Shown: in pieces, positions 41,501 to 54,100 of the stretch | Layout of the letters: each line of letters begins with the position of its first letter | Position numbering within the stretch: position 1 is the stretch's first letter | Source: Xiphydria camelus | Taxonomy: Eukaryota; Arthropoda; Insecta; Hymenoptera; Xiphydriidae | Assembly (NCBI GenBank): GCA_963678675.1 | Contig: OY783195.1 | Location: 630,001-694,000 of the forward strand | Direction of reading: 5' to 3' | Length of the DNA stretch: 64,000 nt | The notes under the pieces: generated by a model | The model's database searches: none | The model's input: the letters and a program-made list of their open reading frames with translations, nothing else | Told to the model about the DNA's origin: nothing | Translations under genes and position numbers: made by a program

Positions 41501-44500
41501 CTCGCCGCGGGGAATTCGCGCGCGACGTAATTATTCGATAGCCCGCGCGCGCGCGGTGGTTAATTAGCGACAAACGGGCTCGGGAATGTACGTTGGCCGC
41601 GGCGCCTGTGCACGATCGGTCTCGTCGTTCTTTTCGTCAGATCGCGTGTAATTGCCGTAATCGTCGCGTTTCGCTTCGGGGCCGATTTTCACGAGGGAAA
41701 AATTCATCGCGGCGCGAGCGAGGTTTGATAAGATACACGAGAATCGAATTCCGGTGTTCCGTACGACGTGCGGTGACGACTGAAGGGCGCGCGCGCGGTA
41801 CCTTCGTTTACACGGCGAATTCAGAATGTTTCAGAAATATACGCAACACACAGAAACCTCGCGAAGATTTCCTCTTCCCCTCTCCCACACGTCTTTGTCT
41901 AGGTATACCAAGAGGCGCGCCTTATACGCCCGATTAACGAACACTAACCGTATTACGTTACAAAAGTAGTTTGAGATCAAGGGTACGTAATTTCCCCCCA
42001 GTGTTGCTTCGCATCTTACACTATATCTATATATTACATGTATTTATGTATATATACATATACATATATAACGGTATATCGAGCTCCCCGATGCATGTTT
42101 TTATTTGAATCCATGCTAGAATTAAGCCAGAGTAATTATGTACTTATATATTGACACCGGGGCGTACCATGGGCTACCGCGTCGCGGGGGAGGTGGTGGA
42201 TTCCTCGTTGAAAGCTCGAAAATGCTCGAGGCGCCGTAATTTTGCCAGTTTCTCGCGAGGAATCCCGCGGCTTCCCGTCCGACCGTACGGTGGAACGTCC
42301 CGCACATATCATTATAGCGTATTTTCTTAATTTGTAAATACAATCACGTCTGCGTACCGATTAAATCCCAATCACTGGCTCTTCCGTGAGCGAGTCCTCC
42401 GGTCTCACATCCGAATGAGTCCGAAGGACGTCGAAGGAATGACATCAATGTCACCCCGGTGAGCCGTTGGCTTATTTACTGCCGGGTAACCCTTTCGACC
42501 GAAAGACTCGCTCCGCAGCTCTACTTCACGATCTTTGCAGCGTAATGTACGTAAACTGCGGAAAGATATAAAAAGCTAAAGATAAATTGCCCGCTCTCGC
42601 AGACCGTACCGACATTCCCGTCGCTCCGCTTTCTCAGGCGTTCCTTTTTTTTTGCCTTTTTCTCATCAAAGCGCAACCCGCGCACGCTTTCGACCCTCGG
42701 CGCTCCGCCGAGGCCGTCGCCGGCGCGATACCGTACGGCGCGCTCGGAAGGAGACTTCTCCCTCCGCGCCACGCCCCCTTCGTATCGCGTCGCCGTCTCG
42801 CTGTCTAAAAGAATGATCCTTCGCAGGTCGATCCTCGTACCATAGCCTGAACAACGAGCCTTAACCCGTATACGATAACAATCGAGAGGCTCGACGCGGT
42901 GAGCGCGCGCACACGCGCGCTCGCAACGTCGAGTGCTCCTCGTAATACATAAAAAGCCCGCGCTCGCTTCAAACCGCCGCTATGTGATTCGGCGTACCTC
43001 GTTATCCGTCGCGGGGTTGTGCGCCCTGCGCGCGCGTCCACACTCGACCCGACAGTTTCACCTCAGTCCGGAGCCTTCAAGAGTTACGGCCGTACGCGTG
43101 GAGCTCCGCGAAGACTTCCACAATTCCGGGAAAGAAAAGCGAGAGACGCGAGAGTGATTCTCGCGCTCGGAACGCCTCGAATCTCGCTCGGGTCTCGTTC
43201 CGCGGAGACACGACTAACGACCGGCCAACTGCGCGCACCGAAACGCCCGGGCGAAGTATGTCCGCGCTCTCGGTGTGACTCTCTCGCGCGCGGCGAGACT
43301 TTAATTAATTAGTCGGCCGCTCCGAGGAACTTCCGCCGCGGGAGAATGGCACCGCCGGGCACAATGATTCGGACCGGGGACGGTTGACGGAAATTTCCGT
43401 GCGGCGCGCGTCGGCGATTTTCGCGAGTCGAGCGCGGCGCATATACGGCGCACACCGAGAAAACGATTTATTCGTAGTTGACAAATATTCGTTCGAATAT
43501 GGCGAAAGGACGATTTTATCGGTCCAAATAAATACTCGTCGAGTATTGCAATATTTGTTTGGCAGAATTAAATTGTTTGCACAGAGAAAAAGAATTAGTT
43601 GGATCTACTGAAAATTATTTGCGGAGTCGTAGGTAATTAATTATTTGCATCGGTGGAATTTTTTAATACATCAATTGGACGTTTCTTTCCTACGATCGTG
43701 TGAAAGAGTATGCAATTGATCTAATTAAATAATTTATTGTGACCCCGTGTGTAATCATTTTAATAATTAACACATCTTTTCTCGTCCCGACGAAATATAT
43801 ATATATATATCGCCGTATTTGAAGTAACATTTATCGACTATTAATAAACCGTTCTCTCGGTGCAGCCCCTCTTGCCTCGACGAAGCGACGCGAGGTACGT
43901 GCGCGATTGAAGCGAGCGCGGTTAATCATCCCCCAACTTACGACGAACGCTTAAAACGACGTCAGGTTACCCCGTTTTTGCGGGCCACCTCGAGACCGAG
44001 CCCGGCACCCGCTCCCCGACAATCACGTCTTATATTTCTCGGCGCGGAAGCCGCACGTTGCTATAATTCGTCGAAGCGCTCCGCGGATTTCGCGTATCGC
44101 GCGTGCAGCTCCGCGATGCGCTCGCATACGGCGCGGTACCTACCGGAAGAGCGTTGGCGTCCCGCGCGTTCACGAGTACCTCGTCGCGGTCGAGGACGGC
44201 CGCCGTGTTTCCGGTACAGCACGCGCGGCGCTGCACCCGGGCGCGTGGACTCTCGCGGGGTGCGACGGGGAGCGGGTCTCGAGGGTCGGTCGGAGTGAAA
44301 CCCACATACCACCGAACGTCGAATTTAAACACGCCAATTAAACGAGCATCGAATTAATATCCGACGTGAAAATTCCCGGAAGGACTTGACTCGGCTCTCT
44401 GTCGAGCTCGCGTGCGCGGACGAACTGTCGGGTAAAACGCGCGGCGCGAAAGAGAGGGTGCCTCGCGCGGATAACTTCGCGCGCTCGCTCGTACGTATCG

Positions 44501-45096
44501 CCGGAAGCCGTGAAAAAGAAAAGAAAAAATTCGGAATCAAAGCTCCGCGTCTCGTGACGAACGACCGTACATCGTGCTTTTCGCGAGACTGAAACGACCG
44601 CCGCGAACGATATAACGGGTACTGCGCGCGATCGTACGTTTAACTCACGATAGAATCGTCGTTTATCATCGTCACCGGGATAAAAAGCGAATAAAGCACG
44701 AAGCGAATCGCGGATAAAGGCTCGCAGCAGCGCGCGGCGCGTAAAAATCGAGGATTTTAAAGTACCAACTAAACGTCCCACCCCCTCCATTCGAGCTCTC
44801 CGCGCGTTTCATCGGTCGCGAAGGCTTCCCACATCCGCGTGCACCGCGGCGCCACCCCTCCTGCGGGCCTCGCGTTTCCGCACACTCGCGCCTTCCGTCT
44901 CCCCGTATCGCGTGCGCGGGGAGGCCGCGCGATCGCCCGGCGAACAAATTCGCCGCGCCGACCCCCTTGTCTCGAGTTCGCGGCTGTAACCCTTCCGCGC
45001 GGGCGGCGCGGCGGTGATACACATCGGCGACACGAAAGAGAATTGATCTCGTGACTTACTTGTTGCTCTCGTCGAGAGCCTTCTCGCCCCTCGCTT

Positions 45097-45145
<49 letters not shown>

Positions 45146-48100
45146 ATCCACCCGCGGTATATTCAGTGGGAGCGGCGCGCACGACGCGGCCGCGGAACGG
45201 AATTTATCCGAAAGCGCGACAATGGCTCCGCGCGAATCGCGCATTGTTCGCGCGAACAATCGACGCAAACGCCTCTCCGTGGAATTCGCGAATCCCGGTG
45301 CCGACCCGAGCCGCGGCTCGCGTTGGTTCTCTTTCCCCGCTCCCTCCCCCTGCCGGCTTTTCTTTCACATCGCGGGGGGAGGGCGGGCGCGTTAAGATAG
45401 CGGCATAAAGAGCTGAAAACGTCGGGGTAATCGCGCGAGGCGAACTGCCAGGATATATCCGTTCCGCTTATGCGCCCCGCTTTCACGCGCCGCTCAAAGA
45501 CGCGACGCGCGGAACACCGTATAAAGCGACCGCGCGCGGCGTTGGTTGTTAATTGGAAATTATTTTCATCTCGCGCTTATCTCCGTGCTCCCGCGCGCGC
45601 GGATCGTATATGCAAACGCGACTCATCGCTGCGGTCCACCGGACGTGGAACGGCAAATACCCGAAAGCCGCTTAAGGAGTCAAATCGGCCGAGCGATGGA
45701 TCCGCGGTTTTTTTTCGACGAATATGCGGAACGGATGGCTGCGTGGAGTACATTCGGTTTTTTCAGCTGTGCGAGGACGTGCATTCGGTGTGATTCGATT
45801 TGGAGCGTTCAATTATTTCTAACAACTTGTAACACGATCGGCGTGTATTCGAAGAATGTACTTTTTAGACTGGAAGAAATAATTGCTAGTTTCAACAAAA
45901 TTTATCTCCAATCAAGAACATACGCGGACGCCGAGTACTTTCGTTGGAGCGAGAAATTCTTTCTGCGCGGAAAAAATTGCTCGATCCTACCAAATATTTT
46001 CTCACGCGAATAAAACCATGGCTCAATCCTGGAATTAAATTGTATTTTTCACGAAGAAAACATTCCTTTGACACCGGCAATTTTTCTCTCAGCGTATGCG
46101 TTCGAGAAATGGTTCTTTCGGCGCGAGGAAAGGAAGAGTACCCGTGGTAAAATTCGCAAATTCGACTCGTCGCAAACTTCGCCGCAAATACTCGCTAAGT
46201 AGGCCGAACGATCTTCTTCCGAAGAGAGCCAAGCGAGTATCTATATAGGGGTGAGGTGGAGTAATACCGGGCACTTCGCATGACCTCTCCTCGCCACGAT
46301 TTGCAACGGAAACCAGGGGCCAATTTAAGTACCCGGTTTTGCCCCACTTTCCTCTACTTATCGTCGGAGAGCTTCGACAGCTCTTCGCGAACTTCGCGCG
46401 ATGGGTACCCCGCGAGAGAGAGCAACTTTTAAAGTCTCCCTCGTGTCGTACGTGCCCGCGCAACCGCGAGGTGATGAAAGAGAATTACACGGGATTCCGA
46501 ACTCGAGGGGATGCTTTGGATCGACATCGACGACGGGTTATTCTCGTTTTATCATCTCCGCGGAGGTCTCGATACCGCGTCTTTCGAAGTTGCCAAATTT
46601 GCGAGAAAATAAAGAGCTGGATTTTCTTCTCGAGAATTATAACAGGGACACGCGCGTCACCTGAGCAGCCTCCCTGCGGGCCTAACGTCAATTAATCTCC
46701 CGCTAATGGCATTGGTAATACACCGAAGCGCTAATTAATCAAGCATCCTTAGTCGCGCGGCACCGAGAGAATTATTAATGTGTCGCGAAATTGGATGCCA
46801 CGTCGAATGTATTTATTAAGGGGTGGAAAAATTTACGCGCAGCGGCTGGCAAATTGCACCGCGTCTTGACGACCGATTTCTTTCGTCGCCCCGACGAAAC
46901 TGCAGTGAAAGAAACAATTGCTGGTGCCAAAAAAAGGATTCTTCCGCATCCACAGTTAGACGCGTTTGGTCATTCTATCTAAAATACTGATCGGTTGAAC
47001 AAAATATAATATTTAGTCATTCTAACCAAAAAGTAGTCGGTTAATCAAACAGTTTGGTCATCGTCTCCAAGATTTTGGTTAGACTGACAAAATTTTTTTC
47101 TCAGAGTGTATGTTCTTGATTCTCTCGTCTCTCATGTACCACCGCCGCAGCCTCCCCGAAATTAAATTAATTCTCGATAAAAGACTCGACACGTCGTATC
47201 GGCATGACGCACCGTGTAGCTTCATCGCTCGCACTCAGCCGGCACATACATACGTCCTCCCATGCACGAGCACACCCTCGCGCATCACGCTTGTTCCACG
47301 TACGATGATAACGCACCGTATCCCGCCGCGGATAAACGCCAAATAAAGCGAACTTTTGTACGCCGCCGAGGAATAACGCGTTATCGCGAACGACGAACGA
47401 CCTCTGCGCTCGATCGTATGTCGGGAGCGATCGGCGGATCGGTATACAAATCACTCGCCCAAATCATCGCGTAACCTTCTCCTCTGGAAAGAAAAAGGAT
47501 CCATCCCTTTGCCTCTCCTTTCTTCCTATACGTACACGTATGCGATTCTCGATCGGCACGCGCGGTGCAGGATCGAGATCCGATACCGTGAAGCGCTTTC
47601 GCGATTATTTCAAAACCCTACGAGCGACACGAATGCGATCTGCTTAATCGAACGTTCAATTAACAGAGTGCGATACCTAAACCGCGAGACTGACTAAACT
47701 AAAAATCGCTAAATCCGATAAGTAAAGCGCCGAGGTGCGCGTAAAATAATACCGTTATCAAACGCGTACCTCCTGATTAACGATCGATTTAAATATAAAA
47801 GTAACCCGACCGTTACACGCTTAAAAGAAACGTACAACGCGCTGATTGAAGCAGGAAGAAGAGCCGAAAGCGCCTGCGCGCGTGTATGGGTCTCGATATG
47901 TGGAAGAGGTCGACGAACGAGCGTTTCGCGGGGCGAACGTCGACCTCGGCGCGGGCGAGTTGGCGAGTAGGAGGGGTTCGAGGCTCGGATAAATAATCCG
48001 GAAAATTTCTGCCAGCGCGTCAGCCGTACCCGTTGCAGCCGCCAGACTACAACGGGTATTTCTACTCGCGTAATCGCCGAATTCAAGCCAAAGCTACTCG

Positions 48101-51100
48101 TACGCCTCTCGTAACTGCTCCCTCGAGAGAGAGAGAGAGAGAGAAAGCGACGCTCGCCCCGCGATCTTGCTATTGTTCGTTGCCACCTCCGCTCTTACGA
48201 TTCTTCTTCCCTCATACGCTACCCGGGGAGTCGAAATTTTACACCTACTCGTCAAGGCTTACAGTAGGTCGATTTTTCATTGCATCGAAACCCCATATCG
48301 AGCCTAAAATGGTCCGTTAGTGAATATTTCACAAACTTTGGATTAAAAATAGGAACTTATACAGGATGAGCAGGCCAGTGCTAGGCCGAATGAAGCATTA
48401 AAAGCATCGAAGTAGAGGTAAAATTTCGACTCGGCTCCCGTCGCACTCTTCTTCCTCCCTCGATCGTCCCGACGCATAATTCGAACGCTCAATGACGCAC
48501 GTAACCTCGCATATACGACGACCAATGACGAACGAGAGTAATAATGGTAATATGATGAAACGGTAGCGCGGATGAGGGTTTCGACGGGACGTACCAAACA
48601 AACGTGGTGGTCAAGCATAACGGCAGTTGCCTGTACGTCCCCCCGGGCATCTTCAAGAGCACATGCAAGATAGACATCACTTGGTTCCCCTTTGACGACC
48701 AATACTGTGACATGAAGTTCGGATCCTGGACCTACGACGGCAACCAGGTACACACTACCGTCTCCGCACCTACACCTACACGTCCGCAACACACGCACGC
48801 GCACGCGCGCGCGCGATATACGATGTGGGCCTGTGTATCCTCCCCCGTCCTCCCGCTCCACCCCGCACGGACGTGGAAACGCGACAGATCGCACGTTCGA
48901 TCGACGATTCGCGGTCACCGTCGGCCGGAACTCGCGACGACTGTACTAACCCGCACGCCTCCCCGCGAGCTACCCGCGATCCCGATCCGCCACCGCTTCG
49001 TTTCCCGCACCACGCAACAGCAACGCTCGATAGATATACATAACGCGCGACACACATATATAGAGAGACAGAGCTGTACTCTGATATTCACACGCTTCTT
49101 AGCTTCGGAGATAACGCGGGTTATTATGCGACATACGATACGATAGAGGCGGCCTCTCTTACTCTCATGTCCTCCGATCGATCGACCGGGGCGAAGGTGG
49201 AAAAACTGGTGCGAGACGTCGTTCTACACTAATCGTACGCATCCGCGCCGTGTCCATCACCGAGCAGAAGTTATCGGCCGCACGCGCGCCGTGGAAGAAG
49301 TCGGGAGGTCGATAATTTAGAAGATCGCGGATGCAGAGGCGGTGACCTCCTTTCCGCGTGACGGCGGGGCTTTTCTCGAAGATTAAACGAGGACGCGGCG
49401 CGGCCCAAGAAATATATCCGCCTCGCGAGGAGACGTGTTTCTCGCTGTACCTGCGGAGCACTTTGAGGAATAAGGAAGAGAAGTGAGGCGCGCGAGTAAC
49501 TATACGCGTCCGCGTGCAGAGTGCCGCCGGGTTTCTTTGACTCTCGCGTTCGCGCGACGGATAAGCGGAAGGAGAGGTCCTCGCATCCCGGCGACTCGCT
49601 CCGCGTCCCCGCCGATCGATCTGTTCGAAATTTCGAGGGAAACGCGGCGGTCCCGTCGTCGAATCCTTTTGGCGCGCCCGGAAACGCCGAAGGGACGACG
49701 AGGGGAAGCCCCGCGGATGTTGCTTGCCGCGCGGTGTTACACGCTCGTCTGTGCATCCCACGCTTCCTTCGCGCATCGATATACATACACGTATATATGA
49801 TAATATATACGCGCGACTTCGACGACGCGATAACGCATCACCGCTCGACGAACGAACCACGAAGACACCCACCCGACCTCCGAACGCGACGACAGAATAT
49901 ACCATATATACCTGTTATACCGATACATTCACGCACAAACATCACCAGTCAAAGCAGGGACCACGTGATTATGTCCGAGTTGAGAATCCCTATTTTGCAT
50001 GGAGCAATGTCCACCGTCGCTCTGCTATCGACTCCGCACCATCCCCTACACGAGACACCCCCCCGTTCCCATCCCACCTCGTTCGCGAGTCGCGGCAGAG
50101 CCTGCCGGAAGCGCGTACGACGCGATCGTTCCTACGCTTCCGCTCTAATCTGTCCACGGTATGCATAGATAGACGCGAACGGTCGTCAAGCTTATAGTGT
50201 AACTGGCTCTCTACATTTTTTGTCCAGCGGCGAGAAAATGTTAACCGCGCGAACCCACGGTCTTCGCGGTGGCGATGAGAATTATTTTGGTCGACGATGG
50301 GAGTGCGCGGTTGACGCTTTCTCGAACGAAACTTTACACGGGATGTGAAAGAAAATCCACCGGGGCGTCTATCCCACTTTTACCCTGGAGAACGCCCCGT
50401 CACGCGTGTATTGCCGTATATCTCCGACAAGAAGAAGGCCGCCGCAAACTCATCTCCGTACTCGATCGATGCACTTGCCGCGGGCACGGCCAATTATATC
50501 GCGCGATTACCTGTACACCCCCACTTATATACGATCCACCAATCCTCAGCCCGATTCCTCGTGGAGTCGATAGCTGAGCGACGCATCCATGCCACTTCGC
50601 ACGGGCGAGTCCCCATTCTTCGAATTCTTCGCGACGGTTCCCGTCGATCGAATCGTCGCGTCGTTTCGATCTGGCGAGGCTCCGCTTCGCGCGCGTCTAG
50701 CCACCACGCCTCCGCGACGCGAATCGGATACACTTGCCCGAGCGCGCTCGCACCTATTCGATTAACGGGGAACAAAGAGAATGGATACTCGCCGAGCGAA
50801 ACTTAAGTTGTAAGTTCGCATTTGCCTGGCAGACACTCCAACTTCCGCGTATACGATCGCGCCCACCGCGAGGACGTCGAGTTCTGCGAAGTGGGTCGCG
50901 CGGCTGATTCCGCAATTGGATTCGCGTCTCGCGCGCCCCCGTTTATTGCGTCGATCTCCGATTTGGCGAGCCAAACGCGGCTCGACGCTCGCCGAATCCC
51001 TGATTCCGCGCGGTTAAACGCGCGCCCGCGTTTAATGTTCCGCTGGCGCGCGTGTTCGTTGAGAATTTCCGGTGCAGTCGGGCGATGAAAGTCAAACGAT

Positions 51101-54100
51101 AAGTTTGACGATAACGAAGTTTCCCGCACTTGCGTTAAAATATTGAGTGTGTCGTCAAATCCGATGCGGTGTAATTTCTTGGAAGTTACGTATTAAATAT
51201 AACGCGGAAGTTTTTAACGGGGGTCGAAGATTTCATCCGGAAAAGGGTGCGTGCGCGCGCGCCTGCCTACTCTTCCAAGGCGATCATCGGGATTGACCCA
51301 GATTCGCGCGAAGCTGAGCAACTTTCCGCTGCCGCGCCGGCTTAAAGACATTAACGATCCGATATGCAATCACTAGCTCGCGAGATATTACACGTATAAC
51401 TGTTCAACGTCCGTGTGGGTGTACGCGGGATCGGGGAAACGACGTCTTGGGCGCGGGCGCCGCATAAAGGTAAAATTCGAAAGGAGCGCGCGCGAAGGAA
51501 CGGCGGCATTAATGGGATCTCCGTGTTATCGGAAAATTGAGTATAGGCAGCGGGGCGTGCGTATTCGCCTATACGTTATACGCCCCTATATCGGCCGTCG
51601 CACCTTCAAGTCCCCCGGGAACGAGCGTGAGCTAATTTAGCCGATAATTACCGCGCGTCGGCCGACGGTGAAACGTAGCAGCCGGCTGGTGGCAGTAGTG
51701 ATGGTCGGTTTCAGACAGCCCGCCAGGCCAGAGCGCGCTGGATGGACGAACTGCTCGTCCGATCGCAATCGGCTATCACTACTGTGGCTGACTGCAGGCG
51801 GCGGAAGTGGCGATGGTCGACTTCGGTCAGCCCGCGGCGAACGAATGCGGTAGACGGACTACTTGCGGTCCGATCGCAGCTGACTGCTATCACTCCCGCA
51901 GCCGGCACAACACCAGTAGTGTACTCGAGGTGCGGTCGGACTTCCGAGTGACGGACGATGCCTAACCGTGCGATTGATCGCTACAGCGTTGCTCCCGGTA
52001 AAAATTGGCCAAATTACGCCGCGCAAATTTTCGCGAGAACACTCGAAGCGAAGCAACTTCGATCAAAAGCAACGAAGGAGCCACGCGACGACGCCCCACT
52101 TATCGCGTGCGATTTCCGCTTCGTCTCCGAGCCGCGCACCGTATGCCGCTTTCTACCTGTTGCGGCGTTCCCGCGCGCCTCCCTCCGCGATACGGTCGAC
52201 TCGCGTTCGGCGTTCCGCGATTCGAGTGTCTGTCGGACGAGTGCACTCAAATTGAATTTCGGATGCGCTCTTATTTGAGTGCTCCTCGGCGCACCGTCGC
52301 GCGCTGCGCGGTGCGCCCGAGACTTGGGCAACCGTATAAGATCGCGTGCCGAAGAGGGGAGAGTAGACGCGGCGCGTCACGCGTCGAGTGTAACTCTCGG
52401 CCTTCGACGTGGGACTGCACCTATCCTATACGGGAGAAGTTTGCCCGGCATCGTCCGCGCGAGTCGGTCCCTAATTTCTATCGATGGCCAGGGTAGCCCG
52501 TGGGGACGGGGGGCCATCTCGGGCGGGAGATATCGAGCACACGCTACCCTCTGCTCCGTATAGGCATATGTAAATAGACCTGTGGAGAGACCCCGTATTA
52601 CAAGCCGAAAAATACGGAAGATCTTTCTATCATGGCAAGACCGGGTGAGAGGGTGAAAGACTGGACCGTGGTCAAACGGAAGGGGAACGGACCGAATTGC
52701 GCGCGTATTGAAAGCGAGAGAAGGAGGAGGGAAGCGCGGAGGAAATCAGAGGCGAAATCTGCTCTCTTAATCCGAATCAGTAAAAATAACTGAGAATCAG
52801 TATACGCGGGCACTGAAATCCAGTGAATCCAGTGAATATAAAGTTACTGTAATTTCAGTAACCTTCTTATTACTGGATTTCAGTGATTTTTCATTGATTT
52901 AGATTAAGAGAGTATAATTTCAATATACCCGGGAAAAAGGTCTAATTGAATATGAATTTAATAGAAAAAATTTGAGATGAATAGCAATTTCTTTACATCG
53001 AACAAAAGTGTATTTGAATTAGATAAATGTTCTACTAGGTTCGTACTCGATTAAAAAGATAAAACATTTATTTAAATCAAACAGACTTTTATTCGACGTG
53101 AATATCTCAAATAAATTTTTCTATCAAGTTCCTATCCAACTAGACCTTTTCCCTCAGTATACCTATACCGCGTGAATTCGATGCCGTGACAGAGCGGTAG
53201 ATCCGCGCCGAACAACGGCTCTCGCGGCATCCGTCGAAACGGAGATGCGCCTCCCGACGCACCTCCGCCCCGTGGCTTTTATGACCGACGCGTACGGTGT
53301 CGTGAGACCGTAACGACGTCACGATAAACCGCGCCTATTCACGCGCATCGTTATCACTCATCGATCGCGCGTACGGACCTTATCTCTCCCTCCCTTCCTC
53401 CCTCTCTCTTTCTCTCGCGAGTTCTTTCTCATACAATATACACCTGATTTTCCAACCACCTACCAGAAACGAAAGACGTCATATACGCGTATATTATGTA
53501 CCCATATAATCCCACATGAAAACCAATCGTGTCGCATGTAGCTGCTCGTGTGTATGTGTACGTAGAAAAATGATACGCTTCGTAGCTTCGTGACCCCGTA
53601 GCCGTATAGTATCGTAGCACGAGCAACCCTTGCATTCGCCCCTCGCCTCTCTGTCGATTAGCGGAGCATGCCCGTCATCCGTAGCGACGTATCGCATAGA
53701 CGTAGCTACGTGGAACGTTGCGACAACGTTGGACGGCAGCCGATATGATCGCGCGTACGAGAAAGGCGATTCCGAGAAATTCGTTTGACTTTGACTTCGC
53801 GTACACTCCTCCCTCGTGAACCACCCCTTTGACTCGCGACGACGACTACAATCGCGCGTCAGGTGTAAACTGCCGTTCGCGGAATGAAATATTCCACAGC
53901 CGAAGCTCGCGTGCGATCCTGCGGACGCGGAGCGATCACGCGCGATTTCGACTGCACCTGCCACTTGGCGTGTATCGCGGATCGTTATCACGATCTCGTC
54001 GAATCGCGAGCGCCGCGCCGTGTAACACCTACGTACGCGTCGAGCGCTTTTTCGCAGCTCCTCCGCTTTGCCCCATTTCCCGACTGAGATCGCGCGAAAA

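Larger units (their letters stand above)
40954..48566 (+). other. nAChRalpha6: nAChRalpha6 intron 4 (7.6 kb)
   Basis: Mostly very CpG-rich unique DNA without supported exons, with AT-rich element insertions at 43453-43862, 45868-46094 and 46903-47108. 42380-42520 is rich in short inverted repeats (gagcgagtc / gactcgctc). Confidence 0.75.

Noticed and set aside
42405..42445. Hammerhead-ribozyme-like core (atgagtccgaaggac)
   Set aside because: The stem II look-alike is present, but the invariant CUGAUGA reads CGAAUGA and the GAAA box is displaced, so a catalytic core is not supported.
49165..49905. 246-residue open frame on the minus strand
   Set aside because: Low-complexity Arg/Ser composition in CpG-rich intron, no start context or family match.
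53178..53235. Possible tRNA-like hairpin (gatgccgtgacagagcggta)
   Set aside because: No cloverleaf: the T-arm GTTCRA box and a consistent anticodon arm are missing.
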